Positions 1-6,899 of a stretch of 64,000 nt of DNA are shown one piece after another. The stretch is from NCBI GenBank assembly GCA_017608345.1, contig JAFCGA010000007.1, positions 55,626 to 119,625 of the forward strand. The letters run 5' to 3'. Origin of the DNA: Candidatus Pacearchaeota archaeon. Its GTDB lineage: Archaea; Nanobdellota; Nanobdellia; UBA10117; JAFCGA01. The number at the start of each line of letters is the position of its first letter. The stretch's first letter is position 1. The notes beneath the pieces are model-generated. The model worked only from the letters and a program-made list of their open reading frames with translations, did no database searches and was not told the origin of the DNA. A program made the position numbers and the translations under genes.

Positions 1-144
1 AATTTTTAACCGCCTTAAGACTAAATATAAACAATACAAAACGATGACGGCTAGCAATGCATAAGCAATCGTATTGAAGATATTGTATCCACTTTCGACT
101 CTAAGCGGTTGGAGAAAATACGTGTCAATAAACTCTGCTAGCAT
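1..144 (-). CDS. DUF63 family membrane protein, N-terminal fragment
   Basis: The reading frame runs off the left edge of the window, so only the first 48 codons are visible. It starts at an ATG at 144 (minus strand). The visible residues contain the GYNxxNTxxYA pattern followed by a hydrophobic segment and a basic LRRLK end, which I recognise as the start of the archaeal DUF63 integral membrane family. The function of that family is unknown. There is no other ATG in frame before the upstream stop. An AT-rich TTTTAAGTTTT stretch about 25 nt upstream could be the TATA box of a leaderless transcript. The call rests on the short conserved N-terminus only. Confidence 0.72.
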   Translation of the reverse strand, partial: MLAEFIDTYFLQPLRVESGYNIFNTIAYALLAVIVLYCLYLVLRRLKI

Positions 145-178
145 AACAAATAAGAAAATCCAAAACTTAAAAGATTAT

Positions 179-619
179 CTAGAAGTGCCATCCAGAATCT
201 TGCTGCTGCGGTGGTTGTTGAGCTGGCTGTTGAGTTTGTTGTTGAGTTCCAAAGCCAAAAGTCTGTCCGAGGCTTGGCTGCTGAGGTTGAGCAGGTTGCT
301 GAGCTTGCTGTGCTAGCTTAGCTTCGATGTTAGACAATCTCTGCAAAATTGTATCCATACTAACTCTCAGGGAGTCAAGCTTGCTAGTAATTAGTTCCAT
401 GTCTTTCTGAACCATTTGGTTAGCAGCGCCCATTGCTCCACCCATGCTAGGTAAAGTTGGTGCTGCTCCGGGGAGACCGAGCCCTCCGCTAGCAAGTCCG
501 GGTGATCCAAATCCAGCTGGTCCTGGAACTCCTCCCGCGCCTAAGGTCTTATCATACGATAAAAAATCATCTTCGTCTTTCTTTTTCCCACCGAAAAGGT
601 TTCCTAATACTCCTGCCAT
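179..619 (-). CDS. Small Gly/Pro/Gln-rich protein with central coiled coil
   Basis: 146 residues, no recognised family. It opens with LFGGKKKDEDD, followed by a Gly/Pro/Ala-rich linker (about 25-65). A short coiled coil follows (about 70-105, heptad pattern ending NIEAKLAQQ), then a Gln/Pro-rich low-complexity tail. There are no membrane segments. The same layout (LFGxKKKDE start, Pro/Gly linker, coiled coil) recurs in the 247-residue protein at 14126-14869, so the two are probably related parts of one cytoplasmic system. A GGAG sequence lies 11 nt upstream of the ATG at 619, and the short leader contains a strong hairpin. Confidence 0.75.
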   Translation of the reverse strand: MAGVLGNLFGGKKKDEDDFLSYDKTLGAGGVPGPAGFGSPGLASGGLGLPGAAPTLPSMGGAMGAANQMVQKDMELITSKLDSLRVSMDTILQRLSNIEAKLAQQAQQPAQPQQPSLGQTFGFGTQQQTQQPAQQPPQQQDSGWHF

Positions 620-635
620 GTTTATCGCGCTCTCC

Positions 636-654
636 TATCGCTCCAAGAGCGATA
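636..654 (-). promoter_or_regulatory. 8-bp perfect hairpin in the leader of the 179-619 gene
   Basis: TATCGCTC (636-643) and GAGCGATA (647-654) form a perfect stem with a 3-nt loop in the 74-bp gap between two minus-strand genes. A second, imperfect stem (CGAAG...CTTCG around GCATGgCATGC) lies next to it at about 660-688. It could be a terminator for the 694-1203 gene or a leader structure for the 179-619 gene. Confidence 0.4.
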
Positions 655-693
655 AATACTTAGCGAAGCATGCCATGCTAACTTCGCGTAGTT

Positions 694-1203
694 TTAAACT
701 AACCTGCTAATTGCTTCTCCGAACACTTTTGCTGCTTTCGGTCCGTTAGCAGTAACAAGCTTACCATCTACTACAACATCATCACTTATATATTTTGCTC
801 CAGCTTCAACTAGTGCAGCAATTAATTGCTGGTTTGGAAATACCGTGACCTTCTTTCCAGCAAGTATTCCTGCAGCAGCTAGTACTACTGGAGCTGCACA
901 GATTGCGCAAATAATTTTTCCTGCAGCACTTGCGCGCTTTATCAGATCAATCACTTCCGGATAATTTGCTAGCGCTATTGATCCCGGACCACCAACTACT
1001 ACAATTGAATCAAATTCTTCTGCGCTAGCTTCCTTGATAGCAAGGTCAGGAATTACTCTCGCGCCGAGCGATCCAACTGCAATTTCATGAGTAATCGAAG
1101 CGATCTTGCAAGTTTTGCCATTATTCTCTAGGACGCTTTTTGTATCTAACAATTCTTCGTCTCTAAAACCCTGCTGGGCAATTATAAATAATACGCGCGT
1201 CAT
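694..1203 (-). CDS. DJ-1/PfpI family protein
   Basis: 169 residues. The start is placed at the ATG at 1203 because the family begins directly with the first beta strand (TRVLFIIAQQGF) and because a TATA box (TTTATATATT) lies about 25 nt upstream, giving a leaderless mRNA. A longer in-frame extension upstream would run through that promoter. Residues VVVGGPGS form the conserved glycine turn. CAICAAPVVLAAAG is the nucleophile elbow, its second Cys aligning with DJ-1 Cys106. Members are deglycases/chaperones or cysteine peptidases; which activity applies here cannot be read from sequence. The gene is divergent from the 1264 gene. Confidence 0.88.
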   Translation of the reverse strand: MTRVLFIIAQQGFRDEELLDTKSVLENNGKTCKIASITHEIAVGSLGARVIPDLAIKEASAEEFDSIVVVGGPGSIALANYPEVIDLIKRASAAGKIICAICAAPVVLAAAGILAGKKVTVFPNQQLIAALVEAGAKYISDDVVVDGKLVTANGPKAAKVFGEAISRLV

Positions 1204-1263
1204 AGCGTTCCACCACAAAGAATATATAAAACGTTGTATATATTTTATCATATAATAGCTGTA
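1204..1263. promoter_or_regulatory. 60-bp divergent promoter with two TATA boxes
   Basis: Minus strand: TTTATATATT around 1222-1232 serves the PfpI-like gene (ATG 1203). Plus strand: GTATATATTTTA around 1235-1246 serves the gene at 1264. Each box sits about 22-27 nt from its ATG, the spacing expected for leaderless archaeal transcripts. The boxes are so close that initiation in the two directions may compete. Confidence 0.6.
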
Positions 1264-2679
1264 ATGGCAGAGTTCAAACTTCCTAAGCCCGTGCATGAGT
1301 TAAGTCTAACTGTTGATAGCTTGCAGTCCGGAGTTGAGAGATGGTATTTCTGGTTACTTGACTTTGTGAAAGCTCAAGGTTACGATGTTAAGAAAGTTGA
1401 AGATAAATTCATTGCTAGCGAAGCTTCGTCATTCTGGGGAGTAACTGAGCAAAGAAAAGGTATGCAGCAAGAGAAAGCTATGCAATATATAATGCACATT
1501 GGGAATATGACTAAAGCGATATTCCAGATTCTCCGTGAATTAAGGATAATGGATGAGCGGATAGGATATTATGATGACAGTAACAAAGGCATGCAATCTG
1601 CAGAAATTGCTCTAAAGGCGCTGTGGGTTGACATGGTCGAGGGCGGCGGCAAGAATATAAATTCTGTTACTGGACTTGCTAGCCAAGTAGGTTTTGTTAC
1701 CTTACCGGATTTCTTCTATTCAGTGCATCCCAAAAAATACGAAGAAGTAGACAAATTCGTCGATAAAATTGATACAAATAAAAAGCTAAAAGAAGTTCTG
1801 AGAAGAAAGTTACATCAATACTTACTCTGGAGAAATAATACTGAAAAGGAAATCAAAACGCGTAAGAATTATGTCCTAAAATATCTCAGACAGCACTTCA
1901 ACACAATCAAACTGTATATGAGTTGGGTAAAGCCATACCTAAAGAACGTAGCTAAGCTTCAGCCAGACGAGACAGTAATGAACGAAGAAATCATTACCGC
2001 CACAGAAGGTGCTCTAATTGATCTCGAGCTTTTTGGGGTTAAATGGTCAAAACAGCCAACTTCAAGACACAAATGGAATCGAAAGTGGGGTGTTGCACTC
2101 AATAAGCGATATCAGCTATGCATACAGATATTCTTCCATTATCGCACTATACCGCAGATGACGTTCCAGCAAGAATATCAACGTGGTGCAATCCATGTCG
2201 GCAAAACTGAACTAAGATTCAAATCGTATGTTCTAACTGAAAAACAGATAAAGGAGCACCTAAAGAAACAAGATAGAGAAACTGCAGATATGATTGAAGC
2301 TATGAATGCTTCACTTGGAGCATTAAGAGAAGATTTAGACAAATACTTAGAAGAAGCACAGGAAGTAGACACGAGCTTATATGGTGAAGAAAAAAGAGAG
2401 AAGAAAAAAGATCCTAAAAAGAAAACTTTCCTGCAGAGCATGGCAGAACCATTTGCTAGTCTCCTCACTTCAGTATTTGGACCAAAACCCACGGGTGAAA
2501 AGGAAGACGCTAAGACTACTTGGGAAAAACAAGTCATTGCAGCACATGAAGAATCATTAAAGAAATCACCAAATTGGAAAGACAAACTGCAGGGGGCCGA
2601 GGTCAAAGGCAAGGCCAAGAAAGATCTCTGGTCTATATATGAAATCTTCAAGAAAAGCAATGGCTTCCTATGCTGGTAA
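1264..2679 (+). CDS. Uncharacterised soluble helical protein
   Basis: 471 residues, family not recognised. There is no signal peptide or membrane helix. The composition is charged and probably mostly alpha-helical, with many Trp/Tyr residues in the first 300 positions and a Lys-rich patch (EEKREKKKDPKKK, about 378-390) before a C-terminal segment rich in Lys and Trp. The ATG at 1264 is preferred over an in-frame codon at 1234, because the earlier one lies inside the TATA box region. The stop overlaps the next gene by 10 bp, so the two are probably co-translated. Confidence 0.8.
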   Translation: MAEFKLPKPVHELSLTVDSLQSGVERWYFWLLDFVKAQGYDVKKVEDKFIASEASSFWGVTEQRKGMQQEKAMQYIMHIGNMTKAIFQILRELRIMDERIGYYDDSNKGMQSAEIALKALWVDMVEGGGKNINSVTGLASQVGFVTLPDFFYSVHPKKYEEVDKFVDKIDTNKKLKEVLRRKLHQYLLWRNNTEKEIKTRKNYVLKYLRQHFNTIKLYMSWVKPYLKNVAKLQPDETVMNEEIITATEGALIDLELFGVKWSKQPTSRHKWNRKWGVALNKRYQLCIQIFFHYRTIPQMTFQQEYQRGAIHVGKTELRFKSYVLTEKQIKEHLKKQDRETADMIEAMNASLGALREDLDKYLEEAQEVDTSLYGEEKREKKKDPKKKTFLQSMAEPFASLLTSVFGPKPTGEKEDAKTTWEKQVIAAHEESLKKSPNWKDKLQGAEVKGKAKKDLWSIYEIFKKSNGFLCW

Positions 2680-3215
2680 CTCAATTATCATCTAAAATGA
2701 ATTCCAAAACTTGGGATAAGATAAAATCAGGAGTAACTAAAGCTCATCCCTTAGCAAGGATACGCAAGCTTCACCCAATAATACAAAATAGACGAATATC
2801 TAAGAAAATACGTGATGAAGCTAAAGAACTAGCTAACAAAGCGCGGCAGGAGCTCGATGAACAGCATTGGTGGAAAAGCGGAATTACAATTCTGCCTACT
2901 CGTTCATCACCGCAGCCAGAATTAGAAGAGCTAGCAGTAGAAAGACCACAAAGATCACTCGAAGACACTGTTGAGGCAGCTGCGCCGACTATAACCAAAT
3001 CCGGTGAAGATGGTCTTAAAATAATGTACGGTGCCCAAAGCGGCGAAGAATATCTCAATAAGGGTTACTTCAGTAAAGCTAAAGAAGATACTTACGAACA
3101 CGTATTCGAAGCTGAGCGAGCGCCGGATCCAGCGAGTATGGCTACTACCTCAGAAATAGCCACTGGCGAAGTAAGCTACACTCGAAGAAAAGCGAAGTCT
3201 GACGTAAATTATTAA
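2670..3215 (+). CDS. Uncharacterised basic/acidic protein, co-transcribed with upstream gene
   Basis: 181 residues if started at the ATG at 2670, or 172 from the ATG at 2697; neither has a clear ribosome binding site. The N-terminal 80 residues are very basic (runs such as RISKKIRDEAK), and the rest is acidic and probably disordered. No family is recognised and no membrane segment is present. The 10-bp overlap with the preceding gene suggests translational coupling and a shared role. Confidence 0.7.
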   Translation: MLVTQLSSKMNSKTWDKIKSGVTKAHPLARIRKLHPIIQNRRISKKIRDEAKELANKARQELDEQHWWKSGITILPTRSSPQPELEELAVERPQRSLEDTVEAAAPTITKSGEDGLKIMYGAQSGEEYLNKGYFSKAKEDTYEHVFEAERAPDPASMATTSEIATGEVSYTRRKAKSDVNY

Positions 3216-3232
3216 TTATTACTGATGAAAAG

Positions 3233-3262
3233 CTATAAAAATAGCAAACGAGAGATAAAAAC
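3233..3262 (+). promoter_or_regulatory. TATA-box promoter of the TIM-barrel gene
   Basis: GCTATAAAAATA lies about 27 nt upstream of the ATG at 3263, with no Shine-Dalgarno in between, consistent with a leaderless start. Confidence 0.55.
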
Positions 3263-5107
3263 ATGAAATTCGGAGAGGTAAATTATTGGCATTCTATGGA
3301 TAGACAGGCTGCTCAGAATATGAACGCTTCTCCTTCGAAAATAGGTATTTCTACGCCACCAATGAAAGATCAACTGCAGTCGCTAAAAACAAGAATATTT
3401 CAAGGTGCTCAGACTGTCGAGCTTGGCTTTTTGGGACGCGGAAAGGGAAGCATGGCTCAAGGCTCAACCACTCCAGGAATGTATGGAAAAGATGAACGCC
3501 AAGCCATGAAAGAAATGGCTAAAGTTAATAAAGTAAATCTCCAGACACATGCAACGCTCCAGGTTGGAAGTTTAAGCGGATTCGGTGGGCGAGAGGAGAC
3601 TTTTAGCGAAGACGTTAGGAACCAGAATATAACTGAAGTCAAGCGCACTATGGACTTCGCTGCAGATGTAGCAGAAGGTGGATCAGTTACAGTCCATACT
3701 GGAGAATTCCCCCGAAGTATTTCTGAACAAGAATATGGAAAAGACTTTGAGAGTTATCCTGGCGAATCAGAAAAAGCAATTTTATACTTAGTCGACAAGA
3801 ACACTGGTCAGATGATAAATGCTATACGTAAAGATCAAACGATTTATGCACCGAAGTTTGATGAAGAGGGGAATCCAGAATGGGATGCTGAGAAAAAAGA
3901 ATTCAAACTTGTACCCCGAACTTATGCTTATTACAAAGAAACGGCGGATGATTACAATAAAGAACATGCTGAGGAGATAGCAAAAAACCCGGATGAAGAA
4001 AGACATGCTGAAAAGCTGATGTTCAAAGATGTTATTAAAATGAAAGAGGATAACGCTCGTGCGTGGGGAGAAGGTTATCAAATGCGCGTAGAAGAGCACT
4101 TGAAAGAGCAAGAAGATCTTAAGAAAGCGCTAAAAATATACGAAGAACGAGAAGCTGATGTACCTGAGCACCGTAGGAAGGAACTCGAACAAGACTTTCC
4201 AACCGACAATCAAGGAATACTACCGCCTAAAAAACAATTACCTTCACAATATATTCGAGAAAAATTAGAAGGGATTCAGAAGCAAATCTTAAATGACCAA
4301 GATATGGCTATAACCCATAGAGAACAATCTGCGGAGCTCAAGCAGAAAAGAGATAATGCTATTCCCATCGCCGAATATGCGACTAAGAAAACTTCTGAAT
4401 CGCTTGCAGACTTAGGTATATATGCTATGAAAAAAACAGAGTCTCAAAAACTACCTAGACCTTTATTCATAGCACCGGAGAACATGTTCCCGGAAGGCGG
4501 ATATGGATCTCATCCAAGTGAGATAAGATCAATAATCACTAAAGCTAGAAACGAGATGACTGCACAACTAAAAGAAAAAAAAGTTAGCGAATGGAAAGCA
4601 AGGCAGCTTGCAGATAAACATATAAAATCAACGTTCGATATCGGACATGCATATACTTGGAAGAAGTTCTTCAAGACAAAACCCGGAGAAACTGAAGTTG
4701 AGCATGCGAAACGATTTGATAAATGGGTAATTGGCGAAGCTGAGAAACTACAAAAAGAGGGGATAATTGGTAAGATTCATCTTTCTGATAACTTTGGTTA
4801 TTATGATGAGCATACAACTCCGGGGCAAGGAAACGTACCAATGAATGATTTTTTCCAGAGAATGAGAAAAGCGGGATATGACGGTCCGATGATCGTCGAG
4901 CCAGATCATAAAGATCATCTATCTTGGACTGGCGCCATGAGAACTTTACAATCTCCAGTTTATCGAATTGATAGAACTTCTCAAACCTGGACAGATATCG
5001 AAGGATCTTATTTCGGGCAAACTCGAGCACCGTCTTACTTAGTTGGCGAAGGCGTTGTCCCCGACGCCAAAGAGTGGACGCTTTGGAGTGGAATACCTTT
5101 AGAATAA
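3263..5107 (+). CDS. Sugar-isomerase/AP-endonuclease-2-like TIM-barrel protein with long internal insertion
   Basis: 614 residues. The C-terminal part has the pattern of the xylose isomerase-like/AP endonuclease 2 superfamily: HLSDNxGxxDxHxxPGxGxxP (from about residue 512), then GYDGPMIVEPDHKDH. His and Glu residues in such motifs bind metals. The N-terminal part supplies earlier strands (VNLQTHA, GSVTVHTGEFPR). Between them, about residues 170-430, lies a highly charged, largely helical stretch that is far longer than the usual 250-300 residue barrel needs. Substrate cannot be deduced: endonuclease IV-like DNA repair and sugar isomerase/epimerase roles are both possible. Confidence 0.75.
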   Translation: MKFGEVNYWHSMDRQAAQNMNASPSKIGISTPPMKDQLQSLKTRIFQGAQTVELGFLGRGKGSMAQGSTTPGMYGKDERQAMKEMAKVNKVNLQTHATLQVGSLSGFGGREETFSEDVRNQNITEVKRTMDFAADVAEGGSVTVHTGEFPRSISEQEYGKDFESYPGESEKAILYLVDKNTGQMINAIRKDQTIYAPKFDEEGNPEWDAEKKEFKLVPRTYAYYKETADDYNKEHAEEIAKNPDEERHAEKLMFKDVIKMKEDNARAWGEGYQMRVEEHLKEQEDLKKALKIYEEREADVPEHRRKELEQDFPTDNQGILPPKKQLPSQYIREKLEGIQKQILNDQDMAITHREQSAELKQKRDNAIPIAEYATKKTSESLADLGIYAMKKTESQKLPRPLFIAPENMFPEGGYGSHPSEIRSIITKARNEMTAQLKEKKVSEWKARQLADKHIKSTFDIGHAYTWKKFFKTKPGETEVEHAKRFDKWVIGEAEKLQKEGIIGKIHLSDNFGYYDEHTTPGQGNVPMNDFFQRMRKAGYDGPMIVEPDHKDHLSWTGAMRTLQSPVYRIDRTSQTWTDIEGSYFGQTRAPSYLVGEGVVPDAKEWTLWSGIPLE

Positions 5108-5174
5108 GTTAGTTTACCTGAGTAGTTACTAAATTATAAAAGGGTGTAAGGTTATTTCTTACCTATAACGCGAA

Positions 5175-6062
5175 TTGTTATACGTGAGGGGCAAATTCGC
5201 GAACTACATAGACGCTCTATGTAGCGAAAAAAACTCGCGCAATGTAGTGAAATTTAAGATCCCTATTCGAAAAACTAATGAGCACAAGTATAATCCAGCA
5301 CATATCAAGCTAGCTAGGAGATTTGCGAAGAAAGTGTATCGAGAATTAGGAGATTTTATCGTAGCGCTTACGCTATTTGGTTCTGCTGCTAGAGGACAGA
5401 GCAAGAAAAACAGCGATATAGATATTCTTGTGATTGTTGATGATATTCACGTAAAATTAGATAGAGAAATCGTCGAGACATATAGAATAATAATCGCTAA
5501 AGCGGCTGCAGATATCGATCCTAAGCGATTGCATGTTCAGACAATGGCTTGGAGTGCCTTCTGGGAATATGTGCGAGCTGGCGATCCAGTAGCAATTAAT
5601 ATTCTTCGAGATAGCATTGCGCTAATCGATATAGGTTTCTTCGATCCAATGCAGATCTTATTAAGCGCAGGCAGAATTCGCCCGACTGTTGAATCAATAT
5701 GGACTTATTTTGCTCTGGCTCCAGCGTCGATGCAGAGAGCTAAAACGCATATAGATATGGCAATCGTCGATCTTTATTGGGCAGCTATTGATTCTGCGCA
5801 CGCTGCTTTGATGAGCTTGGGTGAAATTCCTCCTTCTCCTTCCCACGTAGCTGGAATAATTGAAGAGAAGTTAGTGAAACCCGGGCACGTAACGCAGAAA
5901 TACGCTGATATCATGCGACATTTATATGAAATTTCTAAGAGAATATTGCATCGAGAATCTTCAGGTTTAGATGGCGCGACTTATGATAGATATAAGCGAC
6001 TTGCGGATAGCTTCGTTGAAGTTATGAAAAAATTCATAGACAGCAGACACGTTACTAGCTAG
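5175..6062 (+). CDS. Nucleotidyltransferase-HEPN fusion protein
   Basis: 295 residues from a TTG at 5175. GTG codons at 5184 and 5247 are alternative starts, and the first 25 codons contain a hairpin, so the true start may be 5247. GSAARGQSKKNSDID (69-83) is the GSx10DxD signature of pol-beta/MNT nucleotidyltransferases. The C-terminal half (about 180-260) is helical and resembles a HEPN domain, with a DLYWAAIDSAHAAL helix. It is a clear paralogue of the second half of the protein at 6900-8744 (same order, same LRDxIxLxDxGxF and IxPT segments). A TATA box (TTATAAAAG) lies at 5134-5142. The target, protein or RNA, is unknown. Confidence 0.8.
   Translation: MLYVRGKFANYIDALCSEKNSRNVVKFKIPIRKTNEHKYNPAHIKLARRFAKKVYRELGDFIVALTLFGSAARGQSKKNSDIDILVIVDDIHVKLDREIVETYRIIIAKAAADIDPKRLHVQTMAWSAFWEYVRAGDPVAINILRDSIALIDIGFFDPMQILLSAGRIRPTVESIWTYFALAPASMQRAKTHIDMAIVDLYWAAIDSAHAALMSLGEIPPSPSHVAGIIEEKLVKPGHVTQKYADIMRHLYEISKRILHRESSGLDGATYDRYKRLADSFVEVMKKFIDSRHVTS
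5204..5224 (+). other. Perfect 8-bp inverted repeat at the gene start
   Basis: CTACATAG (5204-5211) and CTATGTAG (5217-5224) are separated by 5 nt and flanked by a further TTCG/CGAA pairing. It lies in what would be codons 10-17 of the nucleotidyltransferase gene, or in its leader if GTG 5247 is the real start. Confidence 0.4.
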
Positions 6063-6723
6063 TCGCTGTCGCTGCTTGTGGTTGAGGCTGTGGTGCGTAT
6101 GCTTCTGCAGCAGTTGCTGTGGTTGTTGCTTGTGGTTCTTGAGGTGCGTATGCTTCTGCAGCAGTTGATATATATTTTTTAATTTTGTCTTTGCTGTATT
6201 CTAATCTTTTAGGAAGCACTATTTTAATAAAATCAACCATAAGCTGCTTAAATCTAAGTGGCACTCCTGCGCTATAATATTCTGCTTCAGCTTTATTAAC
6301 TCCGAAACTAGGTGCCACAGCCAAGAGAACATCAGCATTAATTTTCTTTTCATCCGAGATCATTTCAGATAAGCCAGCATACTGCAGGATTTCCTTTACA
6401 TCTTCGTCTTGTGAATCTTGTATCGTCTTAGTCATTCCAACTGACATTAAAAGACCCTGTAATTCAGAACCAGATAATGCATCGATCTTTGTATTTAGTT
6501 CTTCTTGATTCTGCAAGATATATTGCATTAATGCAGAATTAACTAGAGAATAACGCTTATTAGCACCACTCAGTGCTATATCTGGAGTTACTCCGCGATA
6601 ATCAAGCGGTGCAGAGAGCTGGCTAAGGGTTTCCCTCAGAGTTGGATCCCAGGGATCTTCCTTTATAGCGGAAATAAGGTTCTTAGTAGTTCCAGCTAAT
6701 TGTAATAGTTGATCAAGTGTCAT
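6055..6723 (-). CDS. Uncharacterised helical protein with duplicated Ala/Pro/Gln tail
   Basis: 222 residues, no recognised family and no membrane segment. Residues 1-185 look like a compact helical domain (MTLDQLLQLAG...). The tail holds two copies of a unit reading AAEAYAPQ followed by Pro/Gln/Ala/Thr, encoded by a 51-bp tandem duplication. The start at 6723 has a TATA box (CTTTATAAAAC on the minus strand) about 25 nt upstream. Its 3' end overlaps the convergent nucleotidyltransferase gene by 8 bp. Confidence 0.72.
   Translation of the reverse strand: MTLDQLLQLAGTTKNLISAIKEDPWDPTLRETLSQLSAPLDYRGVTPDIALSGANKRYSLVNSALMQYILQNQEELNTKIDALSGSELQGLLMSVGMTKTIQDSQDEDVKEILQYAGLSEMISDEKKINADVLLAVAPSFGVNKAEAEYYSAGVPLRFKQLMVDFIKIVLPKRLEYSKDKIKKYISTAAEAYAPQEPQATTTATAAEAYAPQPQPQAATATS
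6092..6167. repeat. Tandem duplication with identical 25-bp cores
   Basis: Identical 25-mers begin at 6092 and 6143 (51-bp spacing, 17 codons), with further similarity between them (TGCTTGTGGTT at 6074 and 6127). They encode the duplicated AAEAYAPQ tail. The perfect identity suggests a recent slippage or unequal-crossover event. Confidence 0.75.
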
Positions 6724-6899
6724 AATATACTACTTTTTAGTGGTTTTATAAAGGTTTCGATTGCTCAGTCTGCTGATTTAGCACCCATACATAAGCTTTA
6801 AACAACTCAAAAGCCGGTCTCAAAGTCCTTTCGAGAGTTTAAGGCTCGCATTCGCAAACCTTAAATAATCTTCGAAGTATATACTCAATGATATAGACG
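6724..6899. promoter_or_regulatory. Divergent promoter region
   Basis: The gap lies between two divergent starts. The minus-strand TATA box (CTTTATAAAAC, about 6742-6752) serves the 6055-6723 gene. The plus-strand GTATATAC (about 6878-6885) lies about 20 nt from the ATG at 6900. Both starts therefore look leaderless. I see no gene or strong repeat in the remaining 100 bp. Confidence 0.5.

Noticed and set aside
74..316. Open frame of 80 codons on the plus strand
   Set aside because: It is antisense to the DUF63 fragment and the Gln-rich coiled-coil gene; its Leu/Ser-rich composition is what the reverse of Gln codons gives.
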